A stretch of DNA of 64,000 nt from DASXMR01 sp036495525 (GCA_036495525.1 DASXMR010000076.1:1-64000), one strand, 5' to 3'; counted from the first letter of the stretch, positions 1 through 8,866 are shown. Numbers and translations: made by a program. The notes: a model not told the origin generated them from the letters alone.

Positions 1-119
1 CGCAGTTCGACCCCGCCACCAGGGCGGCCAACCTCGCCGCCCAGAGCACTGCCTCCCAGCAGCCACTGCCGCCGCGGCCTGGCGCGACCCAGCAGCGGCC
101 GAGGCAGGTGAAGAAGTAA
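1..119 (+). CDS. C-terminal end of a phosphoesterase (phospholipase C-like), cut by the window edge
   Basis: Only the last 39 codons are present, read from base 3 and ending at TAA 117-119. The tail is nearly identical to the end of the complete phosphoesterase at 372-1955: both have QFDPAT, AANLAAQ and QPLPPRPGATQ followed by a basic end. From that match I infer an upstream paralogue of the same family (PF04185-type) in the same orientation. No catalytic residues lie in this fragment, so nothing can be said about its activity. Confidence 0.8.
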   Translation, partial: QFDPATRAANLAAQSTASQQPLPPRPGATQQRPRQVKK

Positions 120-213
120 GCGGCGCTCAGCGGAGGTTCAGCACCGCCCGGAGATAACCCTGGCTCCCCGGCACAGGTGCCTGGCGACCAAGGGGGTCAG
201 CGGGCGGCACGCG

Positions 214-249
214 CCGGGACCGCAGGCAGATCCCTGCCTGCGGCCCCGG
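214..249 (+). terminator. GC-only hairpin after the upstream phosphoesterase
   Basis: CCGCAGGCAG (220-229) and CTGCCTGCGG (234-243) form a perfect 10-bp stem with a 4-nt loop. The stem continues past one mismatch through 214-218 and 245-249. It lies about 95 nt after the stop codon at 119 and before the Shine-Dalgarno of the next gene. No U-tract follows. Confidence 0.55.
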
Positions 250-371
250 ATAACCGCCGGCACCCACCAGCACAAGATCGCCGAGGTGACCCGCCCTGCC
301 CAGCCCGGCGGTGCAGCAGGCCCCGCACCCGGCCTGTTCCCGGCCCTGGCGACGAGACAAGAAAGGCACCG

Positions 372-1955
372 ATGACTGACAACAACCGCATCCATTCGGC
401 CGGGACGAGGATGAGCCGTCGCCGGTTCGTCGCCAGCGCGGCCGCCGTCGCCGGCGCAGCCGGGCTGGCCGGCGTCCTGCCCGACCACCTCGCCCGCGCC
501 GCGGCCGCCAGGCCGCCGGGGAGCTTCGACCTGTCCCAGGTCAAGCACCTGGTCTTCCAGATGCAGGAGAACCGCAGCTTCGACCACTACTTCGGCACCT
601 TCCCCGGCGCCAGGGGGTTCAGCGACCCGACGGCCATCCGGCTGCCCAGCGGCCGCTCGGTCTTCCAGCAGCCCGACCCGGCTAGCCCAGATGGCTTCCT
701 CGAGCCGTACCACATGTCCACGATCACCACCGGCGCAGCAAGGGTGCCCTCGCTGTCGCACGACTGGCGCGACCAGCACGCCTCCTGGAACCAGGGCGCG
801 ATGGACAGCTGGCTGCTCACGCACCTCGCCGCTGACGGCGACGCCAACGGCTCGTTCACCATGGGCTACTACACCGAGGAGGACATCCCGTTCCACTGGG
901 CGCTCGCCAGGGCCTTCACGCTCGCGGACAATTACCACTGCTCGGTGATGGGCCCCACGGATGTGAACCGGCTCTTCTGGGAAGAAGGCGGCAATGACCC
1001 GCAGGGCAAGGCCGGCGGCCCGGTCCTGGAGACCGGGGGAGTCAAGGACCTGAGCTACGAAAGCGGGCCCGAGACACTCTTCAAGGCCGGGATCAGCTAC
1101 AAGTTCTACCAGAACGTCCGCTGGCCGCAGAGCACGATCACCGGCGAGTACTTCGCGCAATTCCACAGCCAGGGGATAGTGCCCGCAGCCCTCTTCAACG
1201 CCGTGACGGGCAACGGCACGCTGTTTGGCGACGGCACGCCCGGCGGGGCCGGGAACCCGGCCAGCCCGACCCCGGCGAGCAACCCCGAGCTGGGCTTCGA
1301 GGAGGACTGCGCCAACGGCGTGCTGCCCGACGTGTCCTTCATCGGGAGCACCTCAGCCGCCGACGAGCACCCGCCAGCGATCCCGGCGGCCGGAGCGCAG
1401 TTCCTGGCGACCAAGCTGGAGGCCCTGGCCGCCAACGAGGACCTGTGGAACAGCACGGTCTTCATCATCAACTACGACGAGAACGACGGGTTCTTCGACC
1501 ACGTGGTCCCGCCCACGCCCGACCCGAGGCTGTTTCCCGAGGAGTTCGTCACTCTCGCCTCGCCGGCCGGCACCCCCGGCGGCGGGCTGCCGATGGGCGC
1601 CGGGTTCCGGGTGCCAGCGTTCGTCATCTCGCCGTGGTCGGTGGGCGGGCGGATCTTCTCCAGCGTTTCGGACCACACCTCCTGCCTGCGGCTGATCGAG
1701 GCGGTCGCCGCGGCCGGCGGCCTGTCCGGCGCCGGGCCGGTCACCTTCCCCAACATCAGCCGCTGGCGGCGGGCCACCTTCAGCGACTTCACCCCGGCAC
1801 TGCGGCCTGTCAAGCCGCAGCCTGCCCCGTCAAGCACCCAGTTCGACCCAGCCACCACGGCAGCCAACCTGGCCGCCCAGACCACCGCCGCCAAGCAGCC
1901 GCTGCCGCCGCGCCCAGGGGCGACGCAGCACCTGCCGCGGCAGCTGAGGAAGTAG
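372..1955 (+). CDS. Tat-exported phosphoesterase, phospholipase C / acid phosphatase family
   Basis: A 527-residue secreted enzyme predicted to hydrolyse phosphodiester or phosphomonoester bonds of phospholipids. The N-terminus carries a twin-arginine signal (SRRRF at residues 15-19, then an Ala-rich hydrophobic stretch ending near ARA). The metal-binding signature ENRSFDHYFG is at 66-75. Further family motifs are INYDENDGFFDHV in the second half and SDHTS towards the C-terminus. The ATG at 372 follows a GAAAGG ribosome site and places the Tat motif near the N-terminus; the open frame runs upstream to 177, but that part is low-complexity. The tail matches the partial gene at 1-119, so the two are tandem paralogues. 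Substrate choice (phosphatidylcholine, other lipid or phosphate monoester) cannot be told from sequence. Confidence 0.9.
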   Translation: MTDNNRIHSAGTRMSRRRFVASAAAVAGAAGLAGVLPDHLARAAAARPPGSFDLSQVKHLVFQMQENRSFDHYFGTFPGARGFSDPTAIRLPSGRSVFQQPDPASPDGFLEPYHMSTITTGAARVPSLSHDWRDQHASWNQGAMDSWLLTHLAADGDANGSFTMGYYTEEDIPFHWALARAFTLADNYHCSVMGPTDVNRLFWEEGGNDPQGKAGGPVLETGGVKDLSYESGPETLFKAGISYKFYQNVRWPQSTITGEYFAQFHSQGIVPAALFNAVTGNGTLFGDGTPGGAGNPASPTPASNPELGFEEDCANGVLPDVSFIGSTSAADEHPPAIPAAGAQFLATKLEALAANEDLWNSTVFIINYDENDGFFDHVVPPTPDPRLFPEEFVTLASPAGTPGGGLPMGAGFRVPAFVISPWSVGGRIFSSVSDHTSCLRLIEAVAAAGGLSGAGPVTFPNISRWRRATFSDFTPALRPVKPQPAPSSTQFDPATTAANLAAQTTAAKQPLPPRPGATQHLPRQLRK

Positions 1956-2307
1956 CCAACGCAAGTTCGCGGCTCGGCACTGCCAGCAGCTAGCCCCTGG
2001 CGCATCGGGCAAGGCCGCCGCGACGTGCCGTCGCCGGGCGGCGGCTGGGGCCGCAGGGAGATAACTGCCCTGCGGCCCCAGCCTTGCGGTCAGCGCCTTC
2101 GTTACCGGCCGCCTGCCCGCGGGCGCTGCGATGGCGGCCGGGCCGCGGGTCAGCGATCTCGGAGAGAAGAGCCAGGGCAGATGCGCTGGCCGCTCGGCAT
2201 GCTCGGCGACATCGAGCGGCTCGGCCGGGGTGCGCGCTGCCTCTGGCCAGAATCTGCAGCGGCCCATCGCAGGAGCTATCCGGCACGCGGGCGGGGGCGC
2301 TGGTCGT
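1956..2307. other. Intergenic region between convergent genes
   Basis: This 352-bp stretch separates the phosphoesterase from the minus-strand MBL gene. The only structure I see is the hairpin at 2043-2083. The open frames here look like GC-driven shadows without ribosome sites or recognisable domains. Confidence 0.6.
2043..2083 (+). terminator. Strong hairpin after the phosphoesterase gene
   Basis: GGCTGGGGCCGCAGGG (2043-2058) pairs perfectly with CCCTGCGGCCCCAGCC (2068-2083) around a 9-nt loop. The 16-bp stem begins 88 nt after the stop codon. No run of T follows, so it would be a U-less terminator or an mRNA 3' end stabiliser. Confidence 0.7.
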
Positions 2308-3285
2308 TTAGCTGGCCGGCTCGCCGGTCTTGTCGAGCCAGTGCATGATCCCTGCCACGTTGGCGGCCGCACCGCTGATCCGGTCGAACTTCGCGGCGAG
2401 CTCAGGGTCGGCTCCCGGCCTCATTACCTCGTAGCGCTGCCTGGTCCGCTCGGCCACCATCGCGGCCGCGTGATCCAGGTCGAGGCCGGCCCGGCGGGCG
2501 CGGCGGGTTTCCGCCACCCACAGGCTGATCTCGGCTGCCGATCGTTCCAGCGTCTCCTGCACGGCGTCGACAGGGCCGAAATGGCTGAACAGCAGCCTGG
2601 CCGGGGCGAGGGCGGCAAACGTGCGCAGCGACTGCAGCGCGACGTCCAGGTCGAAGTCGGGCGGCGGCGTCGCGGGCCGCAGATCGCCAGTGTCGGGGAT
2701 GTAGATGCCCGCCGCGTCCCCCACGTACAGGTCGCCGCTGACCGTGTCGACGAGGCCCACATGATGCTTCGCGTGCCCGGGTGAGTAGTGGCTCTCCAGC
2801 CGCCGCCCGCCGCCCAGGTCGACGACACCCCGGCTCTCGACCGCGCGGATGCGCTCAGCCGGGGTCGGCGCCAGCTCGCCGAACAGGACGTCCAGTTCGT
2901 CGCCGTAGACCATGCGGGCGCTGGCCATCAGCCGCGACGGGTCAGCCAGGTGCCGTGCCCCGAGCTCGTGCACGACCACCTCGGCAGCCGGGAACATGCT
3001 CGCGATGTCCCCGGTGCCGCCTGCGTGATCCAGGTGGATGTGCGTCACTACGACCGTCGCCAGGTCCTCGGGGCCAACTCCGAGCGCGGCCAGCGCGTCC
3101 CGCACGACTGGCGCTGACGGGCCCGTTCCCGTCTCGACCAGGCACGGCCGGTCTGCGCGGATCAGGTACCCGGCCGTGATCCCGTCATAGCCCGCCATCC
3201 TGGTGTCGATCTGGTAGACCTCGTGGCCGAGCGGCGTGATGACGTCACCAGGCGCCGATACGGGCTGAATGTCCATGCGGTCCAT
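2308..3285 (-). CDS. MBL-fold metallo-hydrolase
   Basis: A 325-residue metallo-beta-lactamase-fold hydrolase. The metal-binding signature THIHLDH is followed by AGG; later ligands are SPGH (second His) and the Asp of YVGDAAG, and HFG supplies the last His. A C-terminal helical extension of about 80 residues resembles SnoaB/RNase-Z-like MBL proteins of unknown substrate. The open frame extends to 3570, but the upstream part is low-complexity. The initiators at 3285 (MDRMDIQ) or 3276 match where the fold begins. It is 97 bp downstream of the DUF1015 gene on the same strand, so cotranscription is possible. The substrate is unknown; thioesters or lactones are common in the family. Confidence 0.8.
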   Translation of the reverse strand: MDRMDIQPVSAPGDVITPLGHEVYQIDTRMAGYDGITAGYLIRADRPCLVETGTGPSAPVVRDALAALGVGPEDLATVVVTHIHLDHAGGTGDIASMFPAAEVVVHELGARHLADPSRLMASARMVYGDELDVLFGELAPTPAERIRAVESRGVVDLGGGRRLESHYSPGHAKHHVGLVDTVSGDLYVGDAAGIYIPDTGDLRPATPPPDFDLDVALQSLRTFAALAPARLLFSHFGPVDAVQETLERSAAEISLWVAETRRARRAGLDLDHAAAMVAERTRQRYEVMRPGADPELAAKFDRISGAAANVAGIMHWLDKTGEPAS

Positions 3286-3382
3286 CGTCGCAGCCCGGCG
3301 CCGTTCCCGGCAGGCCGGCGCCGTGCGGATCTGACCGCTGCCGGGCACGGGTACCCAGGCCGGCGTCGGCCCGGTCCTTGAT

Positions 3383-4861
3383 TCAGCTGTCAGCGAACAG
3401 GCGCATGACCAGTCCGGTACGCGGCTTTGGCCGGAAAGAGGTGGACTTGCGCGGTACCCGCTCGCCCTCAGCAGCCAGCGTGTAGACCTCCGATGAGGAC
3501 ATCGGGCAGCAGATGATCGCGGTACCGCCGGGAAGCTCGTCGGCCGCGCGCAGGGCAGCGGCCGCGTCATGGTGGACGACCTGCACGCTGTCCTGCTCGT
3601 CCCTGATGCCCCACAGCTTGTGCATCAGCAGTTCCTGCAGGATGGCCGCGGGCAGCGCCCGCCAGCGGGACGAACGGTCGCCAGGCATCGCGGCTGCCAC
3701 CTGTGCCGGATCGGGGTCGGTCAGCAGGTACGCGGCCTCCCCGCCCGCCAGCAGGAATGCCGGGCCCGTCGCGCTGGCAGCCGCCAGCTGGTCCAGTGCG
3801 GCGGCAAGGCCGGCGCTGCCGCCGGGCACTCGCCGGACCCGGAACGCGGCCGCGGCCAGCCGTGCCGCCTCGGCCGGCCCAGGCTCCGGCATGACCCGGT
3901 GAATGGCGGCGATCCAGGGCGGGTAGGCGGCTGCGTCGACGACGAGCGCCAGCCCGAAGTCCCACGGGCCCGCGCCGTCACCGGCCTTGTGCCGCCTGGC
4001 CTGCAGGTCCAGGTAGGCGGCGTACCGGTGATGCCCGTCCGCGATGAGCGCCCGACGCTGCGCCAGGTCAGTGGTGATCGCATCCTGCAGGTCCGGGTCG
4101 GTGATGGCCCAGAGCCGGTGCCGCAGGCCACCAGGAATGAGCACCTGCACCAGCGGCGGCAGCAGCGCCACGTCGGCGATGATCCGGGCGGCGGCACCAG
4201 CCGAGTCGGCCGGTGCCGTCCAGCCAGGCGGGCCTGCTCCGGCCGGGCCTTCCGCCGGGCCGGCCGCCGCTGGCGCTGCAGGCGATCTGGCCGTGCCAGG
4301 CGATCTTGCCGTGCCAGGCGATCCTGCCGCGCCGGGCGGCGCTGCCGCGGCTGGCACGGCCAGGCCGTCATACAACAGGAAGATCGGTTCCAGATTGGCC
4401 CTGGTCGCCTCCATCAGCATCCGCCGGTCGGCGACCGGACCGGGCGCGATGTCCTCATGGGGCAGCACGATCCCGGCTTCCAGCGGGCTCAGCCGCAGCG
4501 CCCCGATCAGGCCCCGCTGCACCGGCGCACCAGCAGCCGGGGCACCGTCCAGGTCACAGGGCACCTGCTCGTAGACATACAGCGCGGGCACCGGGTCGGG
4601 CACGAGAATGCCTTGGTCAAGCCACTCTCGCAGGGCTGTGGCAGCGTGCTGGTACTCCGTCCCCCGCTGGGCGGCCAGATGACCAGGCAAGATCAGCCTG
4701 ACCACGTTGTGCGGGTCAAGCGCCATCAGCTGGTCCTCTTTATCCAGCGCGATGACGTCGTACGGTGGAGATGTGACCTCGGCGAGGCCGGTCACCCGGT
4801 CCGCCGCGTAGCGGACGCCGCGAAACGGTGCCAGCAGGAAGCCTGCCTGGTCAGGTGTCAT
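3383..4861 (-). CDS. DUF1015 family protein
   Basis: A 492-residue member of the DUF1015 (PF06245) family, judged from the N-terminal LAPFRGVRYA, SPPYDVI and NVVRLILPG motifs, the central DGHHRYAAYL motif and a C-terminal SSSEVY/FRPKPRTGL segment. The biochemical role of the family is not settled. Around residues 165-225 there is a Gly/Ala/Pro-rich insertion encoded partly by an 18-bp tandem repeat (4281-4334), which is unusual inside a conserved domain. The ATG at 4861 has no clear Shine-Dalgarno and lies only 33 bp from the divergent TPR gene start at 4895. A leaderless or very short-leader transcript is therefore likely. Confidence 0.82.
   Translation of the reverse strand: MTPDQAGFLLAPFRGVRYAADRVTGLAEVTSPPYDVIALDKEDQLMALDPHNVVRLILPGHLAAQRGTEYQHAATALREWLDQGILVPDPVPALYVYEQVPCDLDGAPAAGAPVQRGLIGALRLSPLEAGIVLPHEDIAPGPVADRRMLMEATRANLEPIFLLYDGLAVPAAAAPPGAAGSPGTARSPGTARSPAAPAAAGPAEGPAGAGPPGWTAPADSAGAAARIIADVALLPPLVQVLIPGGLRHRLWAITDPDLQDAITTDLAQRRALIADGHHRYAAYLDLQARRHKAGDGAGPWDFGLALVVDAAAYPPWIAAIHRVMPEPGPAEAARLAAAAFRVRRVPGGSAGLAAALDQLAAASATGPAFLLAGGEAAYLLTDPDPAQVAAAMPGDRSSRWRALPAAILQELLMHKLWGIRDEQDSVQVVHHDAAAALRAADELPGGTAIICCPMSSSEVYTLAAEGERVPRKSTSFRPKPRTGLVMRLFADS
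4281..4334. repeat. 18-bp tandem repeat, three units, inside the DUF1015 gene
   Basis: Units at 4281-4298, 4299-4316 and 4317-4334 share the core GGCGATCxxGCCGxGCC. On the coding (minus) strand they give a six-residue period (R-S-P-G-T-A). The repeat is in frame and sits in a low-complexity linker. Confidence 0.8.
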
Positions 4862-4894
4862 CGGCGCTCGGCCAGAACGGAAGGAGCTGCACAC

Positions 4895-5563
4895 ATGACT
4901 AAAGGATCAAGCGACGGCCGCGATTCCCGGTCCGGGCCCGGCCTTTCCGGCGATCCGGGGGACAGGCCTGGAGCGGGCGCGGACGAGGGTACGGCGGAGA
5001 CCGGAGGCGGAGGCGAAAGCCATCACGCGGCCGGCCCGCACGGCGCCGCTGGCGCCCCGGACGCCGCAAATGCGCAGGATGCGATAAGTGGTCACAGCCC
5101 CAAGGATGCCGCACACAGCCCGCTCGCGGGAGACGCGGCCGGCGCCGACACCTACGCGCTGTACCAGCGCGGCCTCGAATTGCTCGGCCGGGGCAGCGCA
5201 GCCGCGGCCGCGCAGCTGCTGGAGCGCGCCGCCAGGGCCGAGCCGCATTCCCGCAGCGTGCTCGAGGCGCTCGGCCGCGCGCAGTTCGACGCTGGCCAGC
5301 ACGATCAGTCAGCGGCCAGCTTTCAGCGCATTGTCGACGTCAATCCAAGCGACGACTACGCGCAGTTCGGCCTGGGGCTGGCGCTGTCCAGGACCGGCGA
5401 CTTCTGCGCCGCGGCCGAGCACCTGGCCCTCGCCGCCGCTATGCGCCCTGACCTGCGGCACTACACCGACGCGCTGCGCAGCGTGCGGGCCACCCTGAGA
5501 GCCCGCAGCGCGCCGTCGGCGTCCGCGCAAGGCGATCACCAGCGGGGACAACAGGGTGACTGA
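4895..5563 (+). CDS. Tetratricopeptide repeat protein (Rv1691-like position)
   Basis: A 222-residue protein. The first 80 residues are disordered, rich in Gly, Ala, Asp and His. They are followed by about three TPR-like helical hairpins (roughly 85-190: ALYQRGLELLGRG, SVLEALGRAQFDAGQHDQS, AQFGLGLALSRTGDF). The ATG at 4895 follows AAGGAG. It overlaps the HAD gene by 8 bp, so the two are translationally coupled. In M. tuberculosis a TPR protein (Rv1691) also directly precedes the HAD phosphatase Rv1692, which supports a conserved partnership, probably as a protein-protein scaffold. No catalytic domain is visible. Confidence 0.85.
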   Translation: MTKGSSDGRDSRSGPGLSGDPGDRPGAGADEGTAETGGGGESHHAAGPHGAAGAPDAANAQDAISGHSPKDAAHSPLAGDAAGADTYALYQRGLELLGRGSAAAAAQLLERAARAEPHSRSVLEALGRAQFDAGQHDQSAASFQRIVDVNPSDDYAQFGLGLALSRTGDFCAAAEHLALAAAMRPDLRHYTDALRSVRATLRARSAPSASAQGDHQRGQQGD

Positions 5564-6620
5564 GGCACCCCCAGCCGGGACCGGCACTGCGCCGGAGCCC
5601 GGCACCGGCACTGTCCTGCCGCGCGGCAGCCAGGTGGCGCTCTGCCAGGCCTACGACGTGGCGCTGCTTGACCTAGACGGGGTCGTGTACCTGGGCGGCG
5701 CCGCGATCCCCGGCGCGGCGCAGGCGCTCACCAGCGCACGGCAGCGTGGCATGCAGCTCGCCTACGTCACCAACAACGCCTCCCGGACCCCCGCCGCGAT
5801 CGCAGCGCAGCTGACCAGCCTCGGCGTGACCGCCAGCCCGTCCGACATCGTCACCTCAGCGCAGGCCGCCGCGCACCTGCTCGCCGACCGGCTACCGGCC
5901 GGGGCGCCGGTCCTGGTCGTCGGCGGCATGGGACTGCGGCTGGCACTGCGCGAGCGCGGCCTGCGGCCGGTCTCCACGGCGGCCGAGCACCCGGCAGCCG
6001 TCGTGCAGGGCTTCGCCGCTGACATCGGGTACCCGCTGCTGGCCGAGGCCGCGCTGGCGATCCTGGCCGGCGCCTGGTACGTGGCCTCCAACGGGGACCT
6101 CACGCTGCCCACCTCGCGCGGCCCGCAGCCTGGCAACGGCTCGCTGGTGCAGGTGCTCGTCGCGGCCACCGGTCAGCACCCGGTCGTGGCCGGCAAGCCG
6201 GAGCCGCCGCTGCACGCCGAGTCGATCGCGCGCACCGGCGCGAAGCGTCCCCTGGTGGTCGGGGACCGGCTGGACACCGACATCGCCGGCGCGGTCAGCG
6301 GCGGCTCCGACAGCATGCTCGTGCTCACCGGCGTGACCGACGCGGCAGGCGCCATTCTGGCCCGGCCGGGGGAACGGCCGACGTACCTGGCCAGCAGCGT
6401 GGCCGGGCTGCTTGAGCCGCAGCCGCCAGTCGTCGCCGAGGCCGGCGAGTTCCGCTGCGGCGGATGGTCGGCGCGGCCGGACGGCGCCAGCCTCGGCGTG
6501 GCCGGAAATGGCGAGCCACTGGACGGCCTGCGGGCGCTGTGCGCGGCCGGCTGGTCGGCGGATCAGGTCACCGGCGAGGCGGCGGCAGCAGCGGTGCGGA
6601 AGCTCGGGCTGCCAGGCTAA
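5556..6620 (+). CDS. HAD-IIA family phosphatase, probable glycerol-3-phosphate phosphatase
   Basis: A 354-residue haloacid dehalogenase-type phosphatase of the NagD-like IIA class. Motif I is DLDGVVY (nucleophile Asp 39, acid Asp 41), motif II is TNNASRTP, motif III has the Lys of GKPEPP, and motif IV is VVGDRLDTDIAGA. By position it is the counterpart of M. tuberculosis Rv1692, a glycerol-phosphate phosphatase that acts in recycling of glycerophospholipid polar heads. The C-terminal 70 residues after motif IV form an extra small domain. The GTG at 5556 overlaps the end of the TPR gene. The exact substrate is inferred from synteny. Confidence 0.9.
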   Translation: MTEAPPAGTGTAPEPGTGTVLPRGSQVALCQAYDVALLDLDGVVYLGGAAIPGAAQALTSARQRGMQLAYVTNNASRTPAAIAAQLTSLGVTASPSDIVTSAQAAAHLLADRLPAGAPVLVVGGMGLRLALRERGLRPVSTAAEHPAAVVQGFAADIGYPLLAEAALAILAGAWYVASNGDLTLPTSRGPQPGNGSLVQVLVAATGQHPVVAGKPEPPLHAESIARTGAKRPLVVGDRLDTDIAGAVSGGSDSMLVLTGVTDAAGAILARPGERPTYLASSVAGLLEPQPPVVAEAGEFRCGGWSARPDGASLGVAGNGEPLDGLRALCAAGWSADQVTGEAAAAAVRKLGLPG

Positions 6621-6867
6621 CCGCGTTCTGGCCCTGAATTTGCTTGTGGCCTGGGCAAACCCGGCTACCGCCGGTGGTTGCGTACTGCCAGGAGACCGCC
6701 ATGCGCGGCCCGGCCTGCTCCCGCTGGACGACAGCCGGCTACGCCGAAGCTCAGCCTTTCGTAGTACCCGGATCAGACTCTCGGCCGACGCGGCCACGCA
6801 CCCCGATCCCCGAGACTGATGGGGCTGGCCCGGCACGGGGCCTGGGGCGGCAGAAGGGAATCCGGAC

Positions 6868-7818
6868 ATGATCGAGGCGCAAGGCCTCACCAAGCGATAC
6901 GGCGGCACGCTCGCCGTCGACAACCTTTCGTTCAGCGTGCAGCCGGGGAGGATCACCGGGTTTCTCGGCCCGAACGGAGCCGGCAAGACCACCACCATGC
7001 GGCTGATCCTCGGCCTCGACCGGCCGACGGCAGGCCAGGTCACCGTCAACGGCAAGCCGTTCGCCCGGCTCGCCAGCCCGATGCGGGAAGTCGGGGCGCT
7101 GCTGGACGCCAAGGCGGTGCATGGCGGCCGCAGCGCACGGGCCCACCTGCGCTGCCTGGCGGAGACCAACGGCCTGCCCGCGCGCCGGGTGGACGAGGTG
7201 CTCGAGATGGTCGGGCTCAATGAGGTGGCGCGCAAGCGGGCGGGCGGTTTCTCGCTCGGCATGGGACAGCGGCTCGGCATCGCCGGCGCCCTGCTCGGCG
7301 ACCCGGCCATCCTGATGTTCGACGAGCCGGTGAACGGGCTGGACCCCGAGGGGATCCTGTGGATCAGGAACCTGATGAAGGGCCTAGCCGCCGAGGGCAG
7401 GACGATCTTCGTGTCCAGCCACCTGATGTCGGAGATGGAGAACACCGCCGACTACCTGCTCGTGATCGGCCGGGGCAAGCTGATCGCCGACTGCACGGTC
7501 GCTGATTTCATCGCCGCCAACTCAAAACAGTCCGTGCAGGTCCGCACGCCGCAGCGGGACGAACTGGCCAAGGCGGTCGGGGCGGCCGGCGGCACGGTGA
7601 CCGAGGACGGCGACGGCCGGATGATGATCCGCGGCCTGAGCGTGAACCGGGTCGGCGACCTGGCGTTCGAGAACTCGGTCCGGCTGCATGAGCTGGCGCC
7701 GGCGCACGCGTCGCTGGAGCAGGCGTTCATGGAGCTGACGGCCGCCAGCGTGGAGTTCCGGGCTGGCCTGCCAGGCGAGGCCGGCCGCGAGGCCGTTACT
7801 GCAGGAGAGGTGGCCTGA
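6868..7818 (+). CDS. ABC transporter ATP-binding protein
   Basis: A 316-residue ATPase subunit of the DrrA/CcmA-like type that pairs with a separate membrane protein. It has Walker A GPNGAGKTT near residue 35, the signature as FSLGMGQ (a degenerate LSGGQ usual in this subfamily), Walker B ILMFDEP with the catalytic Glu, and the SSHLMSEME switch histidine. A C-terminal domain of about 90 residues follows. The ATG at 6868 is preceded by AGAAGGGA. The stop is one base before the permease start, so the two form an operon. Substrate unknown; lipid, antibiotic or peptide export are all possible. Confidence 0.92.
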   Translation: MIEAQGLTKRYGGTLAVDNLSFSVQPGRITGFLGPNGAGKTTTMRLILGLDRPTAGQVTVNGKPFARLASPMREVGALLDAKAVHGGRSARAHLRCLAETNGLPARRVDEVLEMVGLNEVARKRAGGFSLGMGQRLGIAGALLGDPAILMFDEPVNGLDPEGILWIRNLMKGLAAEGRTIFVSSHLMSEMENTADYLLVIGRGKLIADCTVADFIAANSKQSVQVRTPQRDELAKAVGAAGGTVTEDGDGRMMIRGLSVNRVGDLAFENSVRLHELAPAHASLEQAFMELTAASVEFRAGLPGEAGREAVTAGEVA

Positions 7819-7819
7819 A

Positions 7820-8656
7820 ATGACGACGACCACGACCGTGGCCAGGCACGCGGCCGGCCCTTCCTCGCTTGGCGGCGGGCGGCGAGCCGGCCTGGCCGGG
7901 ACGCTGCGCTCCGAGTTCATCAAGATCCGGTCGGTGCGGTCCACCTACTGGACGCTGATCGCCATGATCCTTGTCACCATCGGTCTCGGCGCGCTCGCCA
8001 GCTTCGGTGCCGCCCAGCACCCGAACCAGCTCGGGCCGGGCTTCGACGCCACCCAGCGCAGCCTGGTCGGCATGATCCTCGGGCAGCTGATCATCGTCGT
8101 GCTCGGCGCGCTGACCGTCACGTCCGAGTACTCGACCGGCATGATCCGCACCTCGCTGACCGCGATGCCGCGGCGCGGCACGATCCTGGCCGCCAAGGGC
8201 CTGGTCTTCGCTGGCGTCACCTTCGTGACCGGCCTGGTCGCGAGCTTCGCCTCGTTCTTCATCGGCCAGGCGATCATGTCGGGCAAGCACATCGACGTCA
8301 CGCTCGGTGACCCGCACGTGCTGCGCGCGGTGATCGGCGGCGCGCTGTTCCTGACCGCATGCGGCCTGCTCGCGTTCGGGCTCGGCCTGGTGCTGCGGCA
8401 CACCGCCGGGACGATCACCACGTGCGTGGGACTGCTGTTCGTGCTGGTCATCCTCAGCGACTTCCTGCCGCAGTCCTGGCAGAACGACGTTGACCGGTGG
8501 ATCCCGTTCAACGCGGGCGCCCAGATCTGGAGCGCGGTGCCCGCGCCGCGCTCGGACCACATGTTCGCCGCGTGGCCCGGGTTCGCCGTGCTGGCCAGCT
8601 ACGCGGTCATCGCGGTCATCGCCGGGGTGATCCTCTTCCGCAAGCGCGACGCCTGA
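7820..8656 (+). CDS. ABC transporter permease (ABC-2 type)
   Basis: A 278-residue integral membrane protein with about six hydrophobic segments: STYWTLIAMILVTIGLG near residue 40, then LGQLIIVVLGALTV, a segment after AAKGLVFAGVTF, GALFLTACGLLAF, VGLLFVLVILSDF and a final AVIAVIAGVILF before the basic RKRDA tail. The soluble N-terminus leads into FIKIRSVRSTYW, the usual entry of ABC-2 permeases that pair with DrrA-like ATPases. It starts one base after the ATPase stop. Its strong downstream hairpin at 8684-8719 suggests the operon ends here. Confidence 0.9.
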   Translation: MTTTTTVARHAAGPSSLGGGRRAGLAGTLRSEFIKIRSVRSTYWTLIAMILVTIGLGALASFGAAQHPNQLGPGFDATQRSLVGMILGQLIIVVLGALTVTSEYSTGMIRTSLTAMPRRGTILAAKGLVFAGVTFVTGLVASFASFFIGQAIMSGKHIDVTLGDPHVLRAVIGGALFLTACGLLAFGLGLVLRHTAGTITTCVGLLFVLVILSDFLPQSWQNDVDRWIPFNAGAQIWSAVPAPRSDHMFAAWPGFAVLASYAVIAVIAGVILFRKRDA

Positions 8657-8683
8657 CACGGGGGCGGCGCCGCGCCGCGGGCA

Positions 8684-8719
8684 GCGGGCGGGCACCGGGA
8701 CAACCCTGTGCCCGCCCGC
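8684..8719 (+). terminator. Hairpin between the ABC operon and the convergent sigma operon
   Basis: GCGGGCGGGCAC (8684-8695) pairs with GTGCCCGCCCGC (8708-8719). The 12-nt loop can itself pair GGG with CCC. It lies 27 nt after the permease stop and about 150 bp before the end of the convergent membrane-protein gene. No U-tract. Confidence 0.7.
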
Positions 8720-8866
8720 CTTCGCGCCCCATGAAGCGGGCCAGGCGCGGTTCCCCAGGGCCGCGCCGCCACCAGATCACAGCGCCGGCACAGTTGCGCT
8801 CTGATCTGGTCGCTGGCCACTCATGAGGGCTCACCGGCTCGTCACGCCGCCCGGCAGCGCAACGGC

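Noticed and set aside
138..1166. Long minus-strand open frame opposite the phosphoesterase
   Set aside because: Typical antisense frame of GC-rich coding DNA. The plus-strand frame has the Tat signal and all phosphoesterase motifs.
5892..7445. 517-codon minus-strand frame across the HAD and ABC genes
   Set aside because: Runs antisense through two clearly conserved genes and shows no domain of its own.
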